Assembly: GCA_026169375.1 (NCBI GenBank)
Contig: JAPFCR010000012.1
Coordinates: 1 to 64,000 of the forward strand
Length of the DNA: 64,000 nucleotides
Direction: 5' to 3'
From: Sporosarcina sp.
GTDB lineage: Bacteria; Bacillota; Bacilli; Bacillales_A; Planococcaceae
Part shown: piece after piece, positions 18,065 through 28,024 of the stretch
How positions within the stretch are numbered: the stretch's first letter is position 1
How the letters are laid out: every line of letters starts with the position of its first letter
Program-made: the position numbers and the translations under genes
Notes under the pieces: model-generated
Database searches by the model: none
Told to the model about the DNA's origin: nothing
Seen by the model: only the letters and a program-made list of their open reading frames with translations

Positions 18065-21000
18065 TTACTCTAGCATTTCAATTAATAAATCTCCTGTTGC
18101 GATTGATTCTCCTGCATCCACATGGATTGTTTTAATAATGCCATCTCGTGGTGCTTGAATTGTTGTTTCCATTTTCATTGCTTCTGTAATGAGTAAATGA
18201 TCTCCTCTTTTCACTGTCGATCCTTCCGATGTTGCAACTTTCAACACAGTACCTGGCATTGTCGCTGCAATATGAGATGGATTTGAAAGATCAGCTTTCA
18301 TTTTATGAATCACATCAGATTCCGCATTCACATCTTCGATTATAACTTCACGTGGTTGTCCATTTAACTCAAAATAAACAACACGTGTCGCATCTGAATG
18401 TGGTTCACTAATCGAAACTAACTTTACAAGGAGCGTCTTTCCCTTTTCTATTTCTATTTCTATTTCTTCACCTAAGCGCATTCCATATAAAAATTCTGGA
18501 GTATCAATCACTGATACATCGCCAAACTCTTTCGTCATTTCTAAATATTCTTCATAAACTTTCGGATATAAAGCGTAAGATAACACTTCATGACTTGAAA
18601 CTGGACGTTGTAATTTTTCATACAATGTATTTCTTATTTCTGTAAAATCAACATCCTCGAGTAATTCACCAGGACGAACAGTAATCGCTTCCTTGTCTTT
18701 TAAAATAACCTTTTGTAATTCTTTCGGGAAGCCTCCATGTGGTTGACCGATATTCCCCGCAAAAAATTCAATCACAGAATCAGGGAAGTCAATCGACATG
18801 CCTCTATTCAACACGGCATCTTCGTCTAAATTGTTTTGCACCATAAACAAGGCCATATCACCGACTACTTTGGATGACGGCGTTACTTTAACAACATCAC
18901 CAAACATTAAGTTCACACGTGCATACATTTCTTTTACTGCTTCCCAGCGATCATCTAAGCCAACTGCTTTTGCTTGCTGCTGTAAATTTGAATATTGGCC
19001 GCCCGGCATTTCATGTTTATATATTTCAGTATGTGGGCTATTCATGCCACTTTCAAAATGTTGATAGTATTTTCTTATATCTTCCCAGTAGTGTGATAAT
19101 TTCTCTAGTCCTTCCACATTCGCACGAATCGCACGATCATTACCCTGCATCGCATAATATAGTGAACTAGCTGACGGTTGAGAAGTAAGTCCTGCCATTG
19201 CCCCTAATGCTGTATCTACAATATCTACGCCCGCATCAACTGCACGTGCATACGTATAAATGCCATTCCCGCTCGTATCATGCATATGTAGATGAATCGG
19301 CAATTCTGTCGTTTCTTTCAATTCAGAAATTAATCGATAAGCTGCTTCTGGTTTTAATAACCCAGCCATATCTTTAATTGCTAAAATATGTGCACCTGCT
19401 GACTCTAGATTTTTAGCCATTTCTTTATAATATTGAACTGTATACTTATCACGTTTATCGTTTAAAATATCACCTGTGTAACAAATCGTTGCTTCCGCAA
19501 TTTTTCCTGCGTTTCGTGTTGCATCAATCGCAACTTCCATTCCTTTGATCCAGTTTAAACTGTCAAAGATTCGGAATACGTCAACGCCAGCTTCCGCAGA
19601 TTTTTTAACGAATGTTCGTATCACATTATCCGGATAATTCGTATAACCAACCGCGTTTGCGCCACGGAACAACATTTGAAACAACACATTCGGAATTTGC
19701 TCTCGTAATTTAAGTAGTCGATCCCATGGATTTTCTTTTAAAAAGCGATACGCAACATCAAATGTCGCTCCGCCCCATACTTCAAATGAAAAATAATCAT
19801 TCATTAAGCGAGCTGTTTCTGGTGCGATACTTATCATATCTGCTGTACGCATTCTCGTTGCGAGTAAAGACTGATGCGCATCCCTAAATGTTGTATCTGT
19901 TAACAATACATCATTTTGTTCTTTAATCCATTTCACTAACGCATCCGGACCTTGTGCATCTAAAATTTGCTTCGTTCCGGCTGTTGGCGATGTTAACAAG
20001 TCAATTTTCGGCTTTCTTTGTTTTTGGAAAACAGGCTTCGATTGCTTATCAATCCCTGGGAATCCATTAATTGTTACATTCCCAATATACTGTAAAATTT
20101 TCGTTCCTCTATCTAAACGTGTTGGGAATAAAAAGAGTTCAGGTGACGAATCAATAAAGCTCGTGTCATAGTCGCCAACTAAAAAGTCTTGATGTTTCAC
20201 AACATTTTCCAGAAAAGGAATATTCGTTTTAATCCCTCTAATTCTAAACTCCTGTAAGTTTCGGTCCATTTTAGATGCCGCTTCTTTAAAAGTCATTCCC
20301 CAAGTCGAAACTTTAACAAGTAACGAATCATAATGAGGCGTAATGACAGCACCTTGGTAACCATTTCCTGCATCTAAACGAACACCGAACCCACCGCCAG
20401 AACGATAAACCATTAACTTCCCTGTGTCTGGCATGAAATCATTTAAAGGATCTTCTGTCGTGACACGAGATTGAATTGCATAGCCAAATAACGGAATTTT
20501 CCCTTGTTTCGGAATTTGAACAATAGAACCATGCAAATCTTTTCCATCCGCAATATGAATTTGGGAGTGCACAATATCAATTCCTGTTACCATTTCTGTA
20601 ATTGTATGTTCTACCTGAATACGCGGATTCACTTCTATAAAATAAAACTGTCCATCCGCTACTAAAAACTCTACGGTTCCAGCATTGACATACCCAATTT
20701 TTTGCATCAGTTGAACGGCTGCGTCACAAATATCATTCCGTAATTTTTCATCTAAAGAAATTGAAGGTGCAATTTCAACAACTTTTTGATGTCTACGTTG
20801 GATTGAGCAATCTCTTTCATAAAGATGCACAACATTCCCATGCTTATCACCTAAGATTTGCACTTCGATGTGCTTTGGCCTATCGATGAACTTCTCCACG
20901 TACATCTCGTCTGATCCGAATGCAGCTTTCGCTTCAGACTTTGCACGTTCAAAAGCTTGCTCGACTTCTTCTGCTGCATGAATAATCCGCATACCGCGGC

Positions 21001-21502
21001 CCCCACCACCTAAAGAAGCTTTGACCATGATTGGATAGCCGTTCTCTTCTCCGAATGTTAAGACTTCTTTGGATGTAGAGACAGAACCATCGCTTCCTGG
21101 AATAACCGGTAAGCCCGCATCAATCGCTTGTTCACGCGCCTTTACTTTGTCTCCAAACATATTTAAATGATTTGACGTCGGTCCAATAAAAATAATACCT
21201 TCCTCTTCCAATCGTCTTGCAAAGTCAACATTTTCCGCTAAAAATCCATAACCAGGATGCACTGCATTCGCACCGCTATCTTTAGCTATTTTAATAATCC
21301 CTTCAATATCTAAATATGCATCGATTGGTTTTTTTCCTTCCCCAACTAAATAAGACTCATCCGCCTTATACCGATGGAATGACCCACTATCTTCTTCTGA
21401 GTAAATACCGACTGTCGCGATTTCTAATTCAAAACATGCTCGAAATATACGAATTGCAATTTCTCCGCGATTCGCAACGAGTATTTTAGTGATTCTTTCC
21501 AT
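18065..21502 (-). CDS. pycA: Pyruvate carboxylase
   Basis: 1145-residue biotin enzyme making oxaloacetate from pyruvate, bicarbonate and ATP. In order: biotin carboxylase (about 5-455, ATP-grasp glycine loop KASLGGGGRGMRI), carboxyltransferase (about 530-830, TTFRDAHQSLLATRMRT), allosteric linker, and C-terminal biotinyl domain with EAMKMETT, the biotinylated lysine being Lys1110. Full length, intact. ATG start. It follows ftsW by 23 bp and is probably cotranscribed. In B. subtilis the DarB protein (a homologue is at 48129) stimulates this enzyme according to c-di-AMP level. Confidence 0.98.
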   Translation of the reverse strand: MERITKILVANRGEIAIRIFRACFELEIATVGIYSEEDSGSFHRYKADESYLVGEGKKPIDAYLDIEGIIKIAKDSGANAVHPGYGFLAENVDFARRLEEEGIIFIGPTSNHLNMFGDKVKAREQAIDAGLPVIPGSDGSVSTSKEVLTFGEENGYPIMVKASLGGGGRGMRIIHAAEEVEQAFERAKSEAKAAFGSDEMYVEKFIDRPKHIEVQILGDKHGNVVHLYERDCSIQRRHQKVVEIAPSISLDEKLRNDICDAAVQLMQKIGYVNAGTVEFLVADGQFYFIEVNPRIQVEHTITEMVTGIDIVHSQIHIADGKDLHGSIVQIPKQGKIPLFGYAIQSRVTTEDPLNDFMPDTGKLMVYRSGGGFGVRLDAGNGYQGAVITPHYDSLLVKVSTWGMTFKEAASKMDRNLQEFRIRGIKTNIPFLENVVKHQDFLVGDYDTSFIDSSPELFLFPTRLDRGTKILQYIGNVTINGFPGIDKQSKPVFQKQRKPKIDLLTSPTAGTKQILDAQGPDALVKWIKEQNDVLLTDTTFRDAHQSLLATRMRTADMISIAPETARLMNDYFSFEVWGGATFDVAYRFLKENPWDRLLKLREQIPNVLFQMLFRGANAVGYTNYPDNVIRTFVKKSAEAGVDVFRIFDSLNWIKGMEVAIDATRNAGKIAEATICYTGDILNDKRDKYTVQYYKEMAKNLESAGAHILAIKDMAGLLKPEAAYRLISELKETTELPIHLHMHDTSGNGIYTYARAVDAGVDIVDTALGAMAGLTSQPSASSLYYAMQGNDRAIRANVEGLEKLSHYWEDIRKYYQHFESGMNSPHTEIYKHEMPGGQYSNLQQQAKAVGLDDRWEAVKEMYARVNLMFGDVVKVTPSSKVVGDMALFMVQNNLDEDAVLNRGMSIDFPDSVIEFFAGNIGQPHGGFPKELQKVILKDKEAITVRPGELLEDVDFTEIRNTLYEKLQRPVSSHEVLSYALYPKVYEEYLEMTKEFGDVSVIDTPEFLYGMRLGEEIEIEIEKGKTLLVKLVSISEPHSDATRVVYFELNGQPREVIIEDVNAESDVIHKMKADLSNPSHIAATMPGTVLKVATSEGSTVKRGDHLLITEAMKMETTIQAPRDGIIKTIHVDAGESIATGDLLIEMLE

Positions 21503-21525
21503 CTAACACACTTCCCTCTCTGTTT

Positions 21526-22692
21526 CTATTTCTTTTTCTCATATTTAACGAACATTGAAACGTTCATTAAAATTCCAACAGCTACTGACATTAAAATAAC
21601 TGAAGTTCCCCCGTAACTAATAAATGGTAGTGGAACACCTGTTAGCGGAATGATTCCTGTTAATCCGCCAATATTTATAAATGTTTGAATTCCTATCATA
21701 CTACCAATACCAGCTGCTAGCATTCGCGCTTGCGGATCTTTAGTCTTAAGTGCAATACTAAGTGCACGTAAAACGATAAATCCTAATCCCCCTAAAACAA
21801 TAAAAACACCAAGTACTCCTAACTCTTCGGATATCACTGCCATAATTACATCCGTATGCGGCTCAGGTAAATAACCCATTTTCTGAATAGAGTTTCCTAG
21901 ACCATGTCCAGTCACTCCACCAGACCCGATTGCGATATAACCATTAACAACTTGTAACCCTGAACCTTGACTATAATCAAATGGATTGATAAAAGAATAA
22001 ATTCGCCCTTGACGATTTTCTGTCATAATCCGATCCCAGCCAAAAAACAAAAGAATACTTAAAAATGACATACAGATAGCAATAATCCCACTAATCTTCA
22101 AAAATGTACGCTTTTTAATACCACTCGCTGCAATAACTGAAAACGCACTTACAACGATAATAAGAGACGTTCCAATATCCGTCTCAAACATAATGGATCC
22201 GACCGCAAAAACTAAAATCATAATTGGCGGCGCAATAGATTCGTTTAGGCTATCAATTGCACCTTTTTCATACTTTTTAGCGAAAACACTTGCGAAATAA
22301 ACAATAATAATAATTTTTGCAACTTCAGAAGGCTGTATATTAATACCTGCAATATTTATCAACCTTTGGGCACCAAGTTGTTCTCTACCATAGCCAAATA
22401 TATGAACAGAAAAAAGCAAAATGAGCATGCCAATTACCGAAGTCATCATGAGCTTCTTCCGCTTAAAATTCTTATAAGGGAAGAATGCCGCAACTAGAAA
22501 TGTTGGAAAAGCTAATGCTAAGTTGAATACTTGTCTTCGAAAAAAATGATCAGGTGCAAAATCATATCGCCCTACCGCCCATACTAAACTTGAACTATAA
22601 ATCATGACAAGACCAAACAAGCATAAAATTAAGTACACGAAAAAGAGCGGAAAATCAAAATTTCTTAAAAATTGTTTAACATAATTACGCAT
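21526..22692 (-). CDS. ftsW: SEDS peptidoglycan glycosyltransferase FtsW
   Basis: About 388-residue polytopic SEDS protein polymerising lipid II at the division septum with a cognate class B PBP. About ten helices. Typical motifs are YSSSLVWAVGRY, the FFRRQ loop and PFISYGGTS near the C-terminus. The ylaN-ftsW-pycA order identifies it as FtsW rather than RodA. Start: TTG at 22722 is in frame but GAGG and eight bases lead to ATG at 22692 (MRNYVKQFLR). Confidence 0.93.
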   Translation of the reverse strand: MRNYVKQFLRNFDFPLFFVYLILCLFGLVMIYSSSLVWAVGRYDFAPDHFFRRQVFNLALAFPTFLVAAFFPYKNFKRKKLMMTSVIGMLILLFSVHIFGYGREQLGAQRLINIAGINIQPSEVAKIIIIVYFASVFAKKYEKGAIDSLNESIAPPIMILVFAVGSIMFETDIGTSLIIVVSAFSVIAASGIKKRTFLKISGIIAICMSFLSILLFFGWDRIMTENRQGRIYSFINPFDYSQGSGLQVVNGYIAIGSGGVTGHGLGNSIQKMGYLPEPHTDVIMAVISEELGVLGVFIVLGGLGFIVLRALSIALKTKDPQARMLAAGIGSMIGIQTFINIGGLTGIIPLTGVPLPFISYGGTSVILMSVAVGILMNVSMFVKYEKKK

Positions 22693-22885
22693 AAAATAAA
22701 CCTCTTCTTCTTTATTAATCAACTTAAAGTTGTTTGTTTGATTTGTTGGTTATTACCCCTGAAGGTCATCATTTATAAGCAGTTCATTCAAATAATACCT
22801 AAATAACAAGAAAAGGTAAATCTTTTTCGTATTGATTTCTGCTTAGTAAATGAATCATCAAGCGCCTCTGATAAATAGTTAAACA

Positions 22886-22918
22886 AAAAACTCAAACTGT
22901 ATAGTAGAGTTTGAGTCT
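22886..22918 (-). terminator. Terminator of ylaN
   Basis: ACTCAAACT (22890-22898) pairs with AGTTTGAGT (22908-22916), followed on the minus strand by TTTTTTGTTT. Confidence 0.88.
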
Positions 22919-22923
22919 TCTGC

Positions 22924-23205
22924 TTATTTTTTCGTATATAAATCGTGTAAGACTGTCATTTCTTTCTCAAGTGAAGAAAGAATTTCATTTCCTTGCTTTC
23001 GCTCAATTAGCCCAAGCTTCACTGCAAAGTCAATTTCCCGAGCCAGTCCAAACATCTGAGTATCTAGTACCTCTTCGTATAATGGACATTGAGGCATCGT
23101 CAAGTGATCCATTTGCACTTTAATCAGTTGCGCGATTTTATCGGCATCTTCTTGCAGTTGTATCATGGCTTTTTCTTGATAAGTTTCTTTTGTTTCTATA
23201 TCCAT
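22924..23205 (-). CDS. ylaN: YlaN, iron-responsive Fur-associated protein (DUF1507)
   Basis: About 93 residues, very close to B. subtilis YlaN through the block [20 protein letters not shown]. YlaN is a small helical protein which, in B. subtilis and S. aureus, modulates Fur-dependent iron homeostasis and is needed when iron is limiting. Start: ATG at 23220 overlaps the ribosome site GGGGGG; ATG at 23205 ([10 protein letters not shown]) is seven bases after it. It has its own terminator and then ftsW. Confidence 0.93.
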   Translation of the reverse strand: MDIETKETYQEKAMIQLQEDADKIAQLIKVQMDHLTMPQCPLYEEVLDTQMFGLAREIDFAVKLGLIERKQGNEILSSLEKEMTVLHDLYTKK

Positions 23206-23451
23206 GAGGACGCCCCCCATTATGCTATTATTTCTCGTCGGCTATTCTTAAATTGTATCTTTCACTCCAAAAAAATGCAAGTAATACCTTTTTAAAATTT
23301 TATTTTCCTACATATCTTTGATAAATCTAAATTCTCGAAATATTTTTTATATCTCATTTAATTCTAATAAGATAAGTTATCATAGTTTCCTAAAACGCAA
23401 GAAAAAGGTATACTAAAAACAGTTCGTTATTTATGTAGGGGGATAATCAAA

Positions 23452-23952
23452 TTGCAAAAAATCATTCAAATCACAGGAAATGTACAACATTCAATTACGT
23501 TAGATCCAAGTATTTGGATTTTTGATGACCGTCGTATCGATTTAGACGCTTTCTTTCAAGAGGGTTATGTAGAAAAAGATGAATTAGAAGAATACATGAA
23601 AAATATTGGTAAACATTGGTCTCGTGAAATTATGGAAGGTGCTACTTTTCCACCGACTTTAGAAACAGAAAAAGAATTTGAACAAACCAAAGAAATCACA
23701 GGTACTTATGGTATTTATTTACATCACTTTTTAAAAAACGCAATTCCTAATGAAGACGCTACAACAATTATATTTCAAACTGAAACAGCAGAAGAATATT
23801 CCTTCCCTCTGCATATGACTGAAGAATTTATTTTAAAATACAGCATGGATGGAAAGCCAATTACAGAAGACGGACCCGTTCATATTATTTTAAAAGATGG
23901 TTCAAATATCGAACAACCACTTAAAAACATCGTGACCGTCAAAATCAGCTAG
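23452..23952 (+). CDS. Conserved hypothetical protein, YlaL position
   Basis: 166-residue acidic cytosolic protein without membrane segment. The N-terminal ITLDPSIWIFDDRRIDLD looks like a conserved signature in homologues I have seen near ylaI in Bacillales, but I cannot attach a reaction to it. TTG start at 23452, supported by AGGGGG nine bases upstream. It is followed 11 bp later by ylaI, and the two are divergent from ylaN. A TATACT at 23409-23414 may be the -10. Confidence 0.75.
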   Translation: MQKIIQITGNVQHSITLDPSIWIFDDRRIDLDAFFQEGYVEKDELEEYMKNIGKHWSREIMEGATFPPTLETEKEFEQTKEITGTYGIYLHHFLKNAIPNEDATTIIFQTETAEEYSFPLHMTEEFILKYSMDGKPITEDGPVHIILKDGSNIEQPLKNIVTVKIS

Positions 23953-23963
23953 GAGGTTATTTT

Positions 23964-24167
23964 ATGCGCGTCCAATGTGTCATTTGCGATGAAATTGAAC
24001 AGTTACCAGATGAAGCAGCTCTCTCAAAAAAGTTGAGAAACCGACCGATTCATACATTCATGTGTGAGGCTTGCAGCACAAGAATTAAAGAGAAAACAGT
24101 CGCTCGTCTCGACACTGGCAACTTCTCTTTCCGACGCAGTTCACATCCAGTTGAAAAAACCTTTTAA
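23964..24167 (+). CDS. ylaI: YlaI family zinc-ribbon-like small protein (DUF2197)
   Basis: 67 residues with two Cys-x2-Cys pairs, CVIC (5-8) and CEAC near 34-37, a likely zinc ribbon. Function unknown. Strong AGGAGG before the ATG. It is the second gene of a two-gene transcript closed by the hairpin at 24172-24214. Confidence 0.88.
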   Translation: MRVQCVICDEIEQLPDEAALSKKLRNRPIHTFMCEACSTRIKEKTVARLDTGNFSFRRSSHPVEKTF

Positions 24168-24169
24168 CA

Positions 24170-24215
24170 ATAAAAAGGTTGTCTCGTCACAAACGACGCA
24201 GACAACCTTTTTGTA
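24170..24215. terminator. Bidirectional terminator between ylaI and ylaH
   Basis: AAAAAGGTTGTCT (24172-24184) pairs with AGACAACCTTTTT (24200-24212), with an inner CGTC/GACG, and T tracts both ways. Confidence 0.92.
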
Positions 24216-24227
24216 TACCAGTAACTT

Positions 24228-24590
24228 TTAGGTAACTGGATCTTCCTCTCCTTTATGTTCATTCATACGACGCACACGATAAACAATTAAAATTAACGCC
24301 GCTACAATTAAACCTTCCACAATTGGGAGGAAGAACGCAAGAAATGTTAAAATCAGACAACCTAAAAATAAAAAGATATAAATAATTAAACTTTGATAAA
24401 ACTTTAGTTTTTTTGCAAATCCTAATTTATACACTAAAGCAGACATAAGAAACACAACTGCAAAAAGTACATACCCTGCTGTTGAATAATCCATCTCACC
24501 ATTTGCTGCCGGCGTTCCTAAAAACTCATAGATGAACCGAGAAATCCCTGACATTCGATTATAGACAAACTCAGTTTCTTGAGGATTCAT
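24228..24590 (-). CDS. ylaH: YlaH-like membrane protein
   Basis: 120 residues with three to four hydrophobic segments (about 38-55, 66-85, 87-105) and a basic, charged C-terminus. The size and the place directly downstream of typA match the YlaH-like family. Function unknown. ATG start, 29 bp after typA, ending at the shared terminator. Confidence 0.85.
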   Translation of the reverse strand: MNPQETEFVYNRMSGISRFIYEFLGTPAANGEMDYSTAGYVLFAVVFLMSALVYKLGFAKKLKFYQSLIIYIFLFLGCLILTFLAFFLPIVEGLIVAALILIVYRVRRMNEHKGEEDPVT

Positions 24591-24619
24591 TTAACACATT
24601 CCTTTCACTGCCCTGCGAT

Positions 24620-26464
24620 TCATTCTTTCTCTTTAAATTTTGCTCTTTTTGTTGCACGATCTCGTTCACTTTTACCTAATATTTTCTTTCTTAAACGAAT
24701 TGAAGTCGGTGTTACTTCACAATATTCGTCGTCATTTAAATACTCTAAAGACTCTTCTAATGTCATAATTCTTGGTTTTTTTATCGTTACAGTTTGATCT
24801 TTCGTAGCCGAACGAACATTCGTCATTTGTTTTGCACGTGTTAAGTTTACAGATAAGTCATCATCTCGACTATTTTCACCAACAATCATACCTTCATACA
24901 CTTCTGTTCCGGGTTCAACAAAGATTATTCCACGCTCTTCTACGTGTAAAATGCCATAAGGAGTTGCTTTACCATTTTCCATTGATACAAGAACTCCATT
25001 TGTTCTTCCACCAACATGACCAGCTACAACCGGTTGATAACTATCAAAAGTATGGTTTAAAATACCGTAACCTCTTGTCAACGTTAGGAATTCTGTTGAG
25101 TAACCAATCAGTCCACGTGCTGGCACTTGAAATACTAAACGAACTGTTCCTGTCCCGTTATTCACCATGTCGAGCATTTCGCCTTTTCGTTGTCCAAGCG
25201 ATTCTATTACAGCTCCCGTATGCTCATCTGGTACTTCAATTTGAACTCTTTCAACTGGCTCACATTTCACACCATCAATTTCACGCACAATAACTTCCGG
25301 TTTAGAAACTTGTAATTCAAAACCTTCACGACGCATATTTTCGATTAAAATCGACAAATGTAACTCTCCACGTCCTGATACAATCCATGAATCTGCACTT
25401 GCTGATTCTACACGTAAAGAGACATCTGTTTGTAGCTGCGCATGTAAACGTTCCTCAATTTGTCTAGCCGTTACCCATTTACCTTCTCGTCCAGCAAACG
25501 GACTGTTATTGACTAAAAACGTCATTTGTAGTGTTGGTTCGTCAATGTGTAATGTTGGTAATGCTTCTGGATGCTCAACTGGACAAATTGTATCGCTGAC
25601 GTCGATGCCTTCAATGCCCGAGACTGCCACAAGATCTCCTGCGTAAGCTTCTTCGATTTCAACTCTTTTTAAACCAAGGAATCCAGCTAATTTTGTGATT
25701 CTAAAGTTTTTAGTCGTTCCGTCACGCTTAATGAGTGTAACTTGTTGTCCTACTTTTATCGTTCCACGGAATACACGACCAATCCCGATTCGACCGACAT
25801 AATCATTATAATCTAATAAAGAAACTTGGAACTGCAAAGGCTCGTCCTTGTTATCAATCGGTGCAGAAATATGCTCGATAATTGAATCATAAAGCACTTC
25901 TAATGTCTCTTCTTGATCTTCTGGATTAGACGATAAACTTGCTGTACCATTGAATCCTGATGCATAAATCACTGGGAAATCAAGTTGCTCATCATTTGCA
26001 TCAAGTTCAATAAATAACTCTAATACTTCATCAACAACTTCTTCTGGTCTTGCGAACTCACGGTCAATTTTGTTTACAACAACAATTGGCTGTAAGTTTT
26101 GTTCTAATGCTTTCTTTAATACAAAACGCGTTTGAGGCATGCAGCCTTCATAAGAGTCAACCACTAAAATAACTCCATCAACCATCTTTAAAATTCGTTC
26201 AACTTCTCCGCCAAAATCAGCGTGACCTGGTGTATCTAAAATATTGATTTTTGTATCTTTGTATTCAATTGCAGTGTTCTTCGCTAAAATTGTAATGCCT
26301 CGTTCACGTTCGATGTCATCAGAATCCATCGCTCGATCATCTACTTGTTCATTTGACCGGAAAATCCCCGATTGTTTTAATAATTGGTCAACAAGCGTCG
26401 TTTTTCCGTGATCGACGTGTGCAATAATCGCAATATTTCTTAAATCAGCACGTTCTATAGTCAT
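24620..26464 (-). CDS. typA: Ribosome-associated translational GTPase TypA/BipA
   Basis: 614-residue GTPase with G1 AHVDHGKTT (15-23), DTPGH, NKID, then domain II, EF-G-like domains III and V, and the BipA-specific C-terminal domain. It binds the 70S ribosome and supports 50S assembly and growth at low temperature or under stress. ATG start. Order typA-ylaH, divergent from ylaF, is conserved. An extended -10 (TATGCTATAAT) lies 43-53 bp upstream. Confidence 0.97.
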   Translation of the reverse strand: MTIERADLRNIAIIAHVDHGKTTLVDQLLKQSGIFRSNEQVDDRAMDSDDIERERGITILAKNTAIEYKDTKINILDTPGHADFGGEVERILKMVDGVILVVDSYEGCMPQTRFVLKKALEQNLQPIVVVNKIDREFARPEEVVDEVLELFIELDANDEQLDFPVIYASGFNGTASLSSNPEDQEETLEVLYDSIIEHISAPIDNKDEPLQFQVSLLDYNDYVGRIGIGRVFRGTIKVGQQVTLIKRDGTTKNFRITKLAGFLGLKRVEIEEAYAGDLVAVSGIEGIDVSDTICPVEHPEALPTLHIDEPTLQMTFLVNNSPFAGREGKWVTARQIEERLHAQLQTDVSLRVESASADSWIVSGRGELHLSILIENMRREGFELQVSKPEVIVREIDGVKCEPVERVQIEVPDEHTGAVIESLGQRKGEMLDMVNNGTGTVRLVFQVPARGLIGYSTEFLTLTRGYGILNHTFDSYQPVVAGHVGGRTNGVLVSMENGKATPYGILHVEERGIIFVEPGTEVYEGMIVGENSRDDDLSVNLTRAKQMTNVRSATKDQTVTIKKPRIMTLEESLEYLNDDEYCEVTPTSIRLRKKILGKSERDRATKRAKFKEKE

Positions 26465-26506
26465 GATTTCACTCCATTAATCTTTTTAAGTATGCCTAAC
26501 TGTGAT

Positions 26507-26517
26507 ATTATAGCATA
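26507..26517 (-). promoter_or_regulatory. Extended -10 promoter for typA
   Basis: Minus-strand TATGCTATAAT, a TRTGn extended -10 with perfect TATAAT. No convincing -35. Confidence 0.4.
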
Positions 26518-26564
26518 AGTAACAATAATATAACATTTTTTAGAATAGACGGAGGGTTTTAAAA

Positions 26565-26750
26565 TTGAAAGATATTAAATGGATTTTCGTCTTATATTCA
26601 CTTGCTGCAGTTTTAGCCATGTGTTTCATCGGTGTTTCGATTGGCCGCAGTAGTTTTCTAGGCATCATCATTTCGATCGTCGCTTTAATCCTTGTTATGG
26701 GTTATGGATTTAAAACAAAGAAAAAAATGCGAGAAGCTGGTACATTATAA
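26565..26750 (+). CDS. ylaF: YlaF family small membrane protein
   Basis: 61 residues with two transmembrane helices (about 6-24 and 30-47) and a basic C-terminal tail (KTKKKMREAG). It matches the B. subtilis YlaF family and position, divergent from typA. TTG start with GGAGGG upstream. Function unknown. Confidence 0.85.
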   Translation: MKDIKWIFVLYSLAAVLAMCFIGVSIGRSSFLGIIISIVALILVMGYGFKTKKKMREAGTL

Positions 26751-26788
26751 TCCATATTTTAACGTAACCGACTTCAATAAAACTTGCT

Positions 26789-26830
26789 ACAAACTGCTCG
26801 GATTCTTTCAAAATCGAGCAGTTTTTTTAT
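26789..26830 (+). terminator. Terminator of ylaF
   Basis: AAACTGCTCG (26791-26800) pairs with CGAGCAGTTT (26814-26823), extended by GATT/AATC, followed by TTTTTT. It overlaps the 3' end of suhB on the other strand. Confidence 0.88.
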
Positions 26831-27618
26831 TTCAATTCAATATAATTGCTTAATAATTCTTCATGTAATTTTGGTCGCGCAAGGATAAATGAGTTTGATG
26901 TTAACAAACTCGGCATCTCTCCACTTAAACTTGAAGGTAACGCCCCAACTTCTTTTGCAATTACCATTCCCCCAGCGATATCCCATGGTGATAATCTTAC
27001 TGATATGTAAGCATCTAACTTCCCTGATATGACATACGCCATTTCAAGAGCAGCTGAACCATAAGAGCGTGTGCCGCGGCATTCTTGGATCATATTGAGT
27101 AGTTTTTTATGATTGATATGCTGATTAGGCGCTAGCCATCTTGCATTGATGCCGATCATTGCTGTATGAACTGAACTTTCCCCAACTTGTGGTAAACGCT
27201 CATCATTTACAAATGCGCCTCCGCCTTTTTTTGCAGCATACAATTCATCTCGAACAATATCATAAATATAACCAAGCATACCAATACCATCTTTATAAAT
27301 CCCGACTGTAATCGCAAAGTTACGCTTTTGGTGTACAAAGTTCGTCGTCCCGTCGATCGGGTCCACTAGCCATGTCACACCATTTAACGACGTAACTTGG
27401 TCGCCAAATCCTTCTTCCCCTAAAATTTGATGTGTTGGATAAACTGATTGGATATGTCTAATGAAAAACTGTTCAATCTCTTGGTCAATATTTGTTACTA
27501 AATCATTCACATTCGATTTAGATTCAACTTGAATGCGTTGATAAAAAGAAAGCCTAATTTTGTGTCCCGCTTCTTTAATTAAAGACTTTGCATATCGATC
27601 TACTTCATTCCAATCCAC
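26827..27618 (-). CDS. suhB: Inositol-1-monophosphatase family phosphatase (YktC/SuhB)
   Basis: About 263-residue Mg2+-dependent sugar phosphatase. Metal site motifs: GEEGFGD (EE), VDPIDGTTNF (DxID), and C-terminal SPWDIAGG. Substrate is probably inositol phosphate or a related phosphate monoester. Start: ATG at 27672 and others upstream would add 18 residues; GTG at 27618 after AAGGATGGGG gives VDWNEVDRYAKS and the family length of about 265. Confidence 0.93.
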   Translation of the reverse strand: MDWNEVDRYAKSLIKEAGHKIRLSFYQRIQVESKSNVNDLVTNIDQEIEQFFIRHIQSVYPTHQILGEEGFGDQVTSLNGVTWLVDPIDGTTNFVHQKRNFAITVGIYKDGIGMLGYIYDIVRDELYAAKKGGGAFVNDERLPQVGESSVHTAMIGINARWLAPNQHINHKKLLNMIQECRGTRSYGSAALEMAYVISGKLDAYISVRLSPWDIAGGMVIAKEVGALPSSLSGEMPSLLTSNSFILARPKLHEELLSNYIELK

Positions 27619-27662
27619 TAGAACCCCATCCTTCCTTCGTGACCCTTCTATCCAGTATAGCA

Positions 27663-27723
27663 AAAAAGACATTCATTTACACAGTTCCCTAGTCGAGAAT
27701 GTGTTATTGAATGTCTTTTTCTT
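27663..27723. terminator. Hairpin between the YkzI-like gene and suhB
   Basis: AAAAAGACATTCA (27664-27676) pairs with TGAATGTCTTTTT (27709-27721) across a 32-base loop. Best read as the terminator of the gene at 27736 on the minus strand. Confidence 0.75.
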
Positions 27724-27735
27724 CCCTTTTGCCAT

Positions 27736-27939
27736 TTACGCGAATCCATTTAATGATTTTAACTCCTGATGAATTTCAACCAATCGGTTCTTACTTTGTT
27801 GTTGTTCTTTTTCATTATGATGTTCCATCGCATCAAACAAAGTCGCTAATTCATAGTCCAGTTCTAATCGTAGCACTTTAATGTATTCCTTCTCAACATC
27901 AGCTTTTCGAATAACATGAACGACTTGTTTCATCATCAT
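27736..27939 (-). CDS. Small conserved protein, YkzI position
   Basis: 67-residue charged, helical protein with heptad-like spacing (VLRLELDYELATLFDAMEHH), no cysteines or membrane segment. In B. subtilis the small gene ykzI sits between yktB and suhB, as here, so it may be the counterpart; I cannot confirm by sequence. Three consecutive ATGs follow GGGG. The first is given, though the second or third has better spacing. Confidence 0.7.
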   Translation of the reverse strand: MMMKQVVHVIRKADVEKEYIKVLRLELDYELATLFDAMEHHNEKEQQQSKNRLVEIHQELKSLNGFA

Positions 27940-28024
27940 ACACCCCTTTATTATTAACGTATGTAACCAAGAGGAAAATCCTTAGTTACAAGCCCTGTTA
28001 AAAATACTATTCCCAAACTTTTGT

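Noticed and set aside
24832-25293. 153-codon plus-strand frame opposite typA
   Set aside because: His/Leu-rich antisense shadow of a conserved gene.
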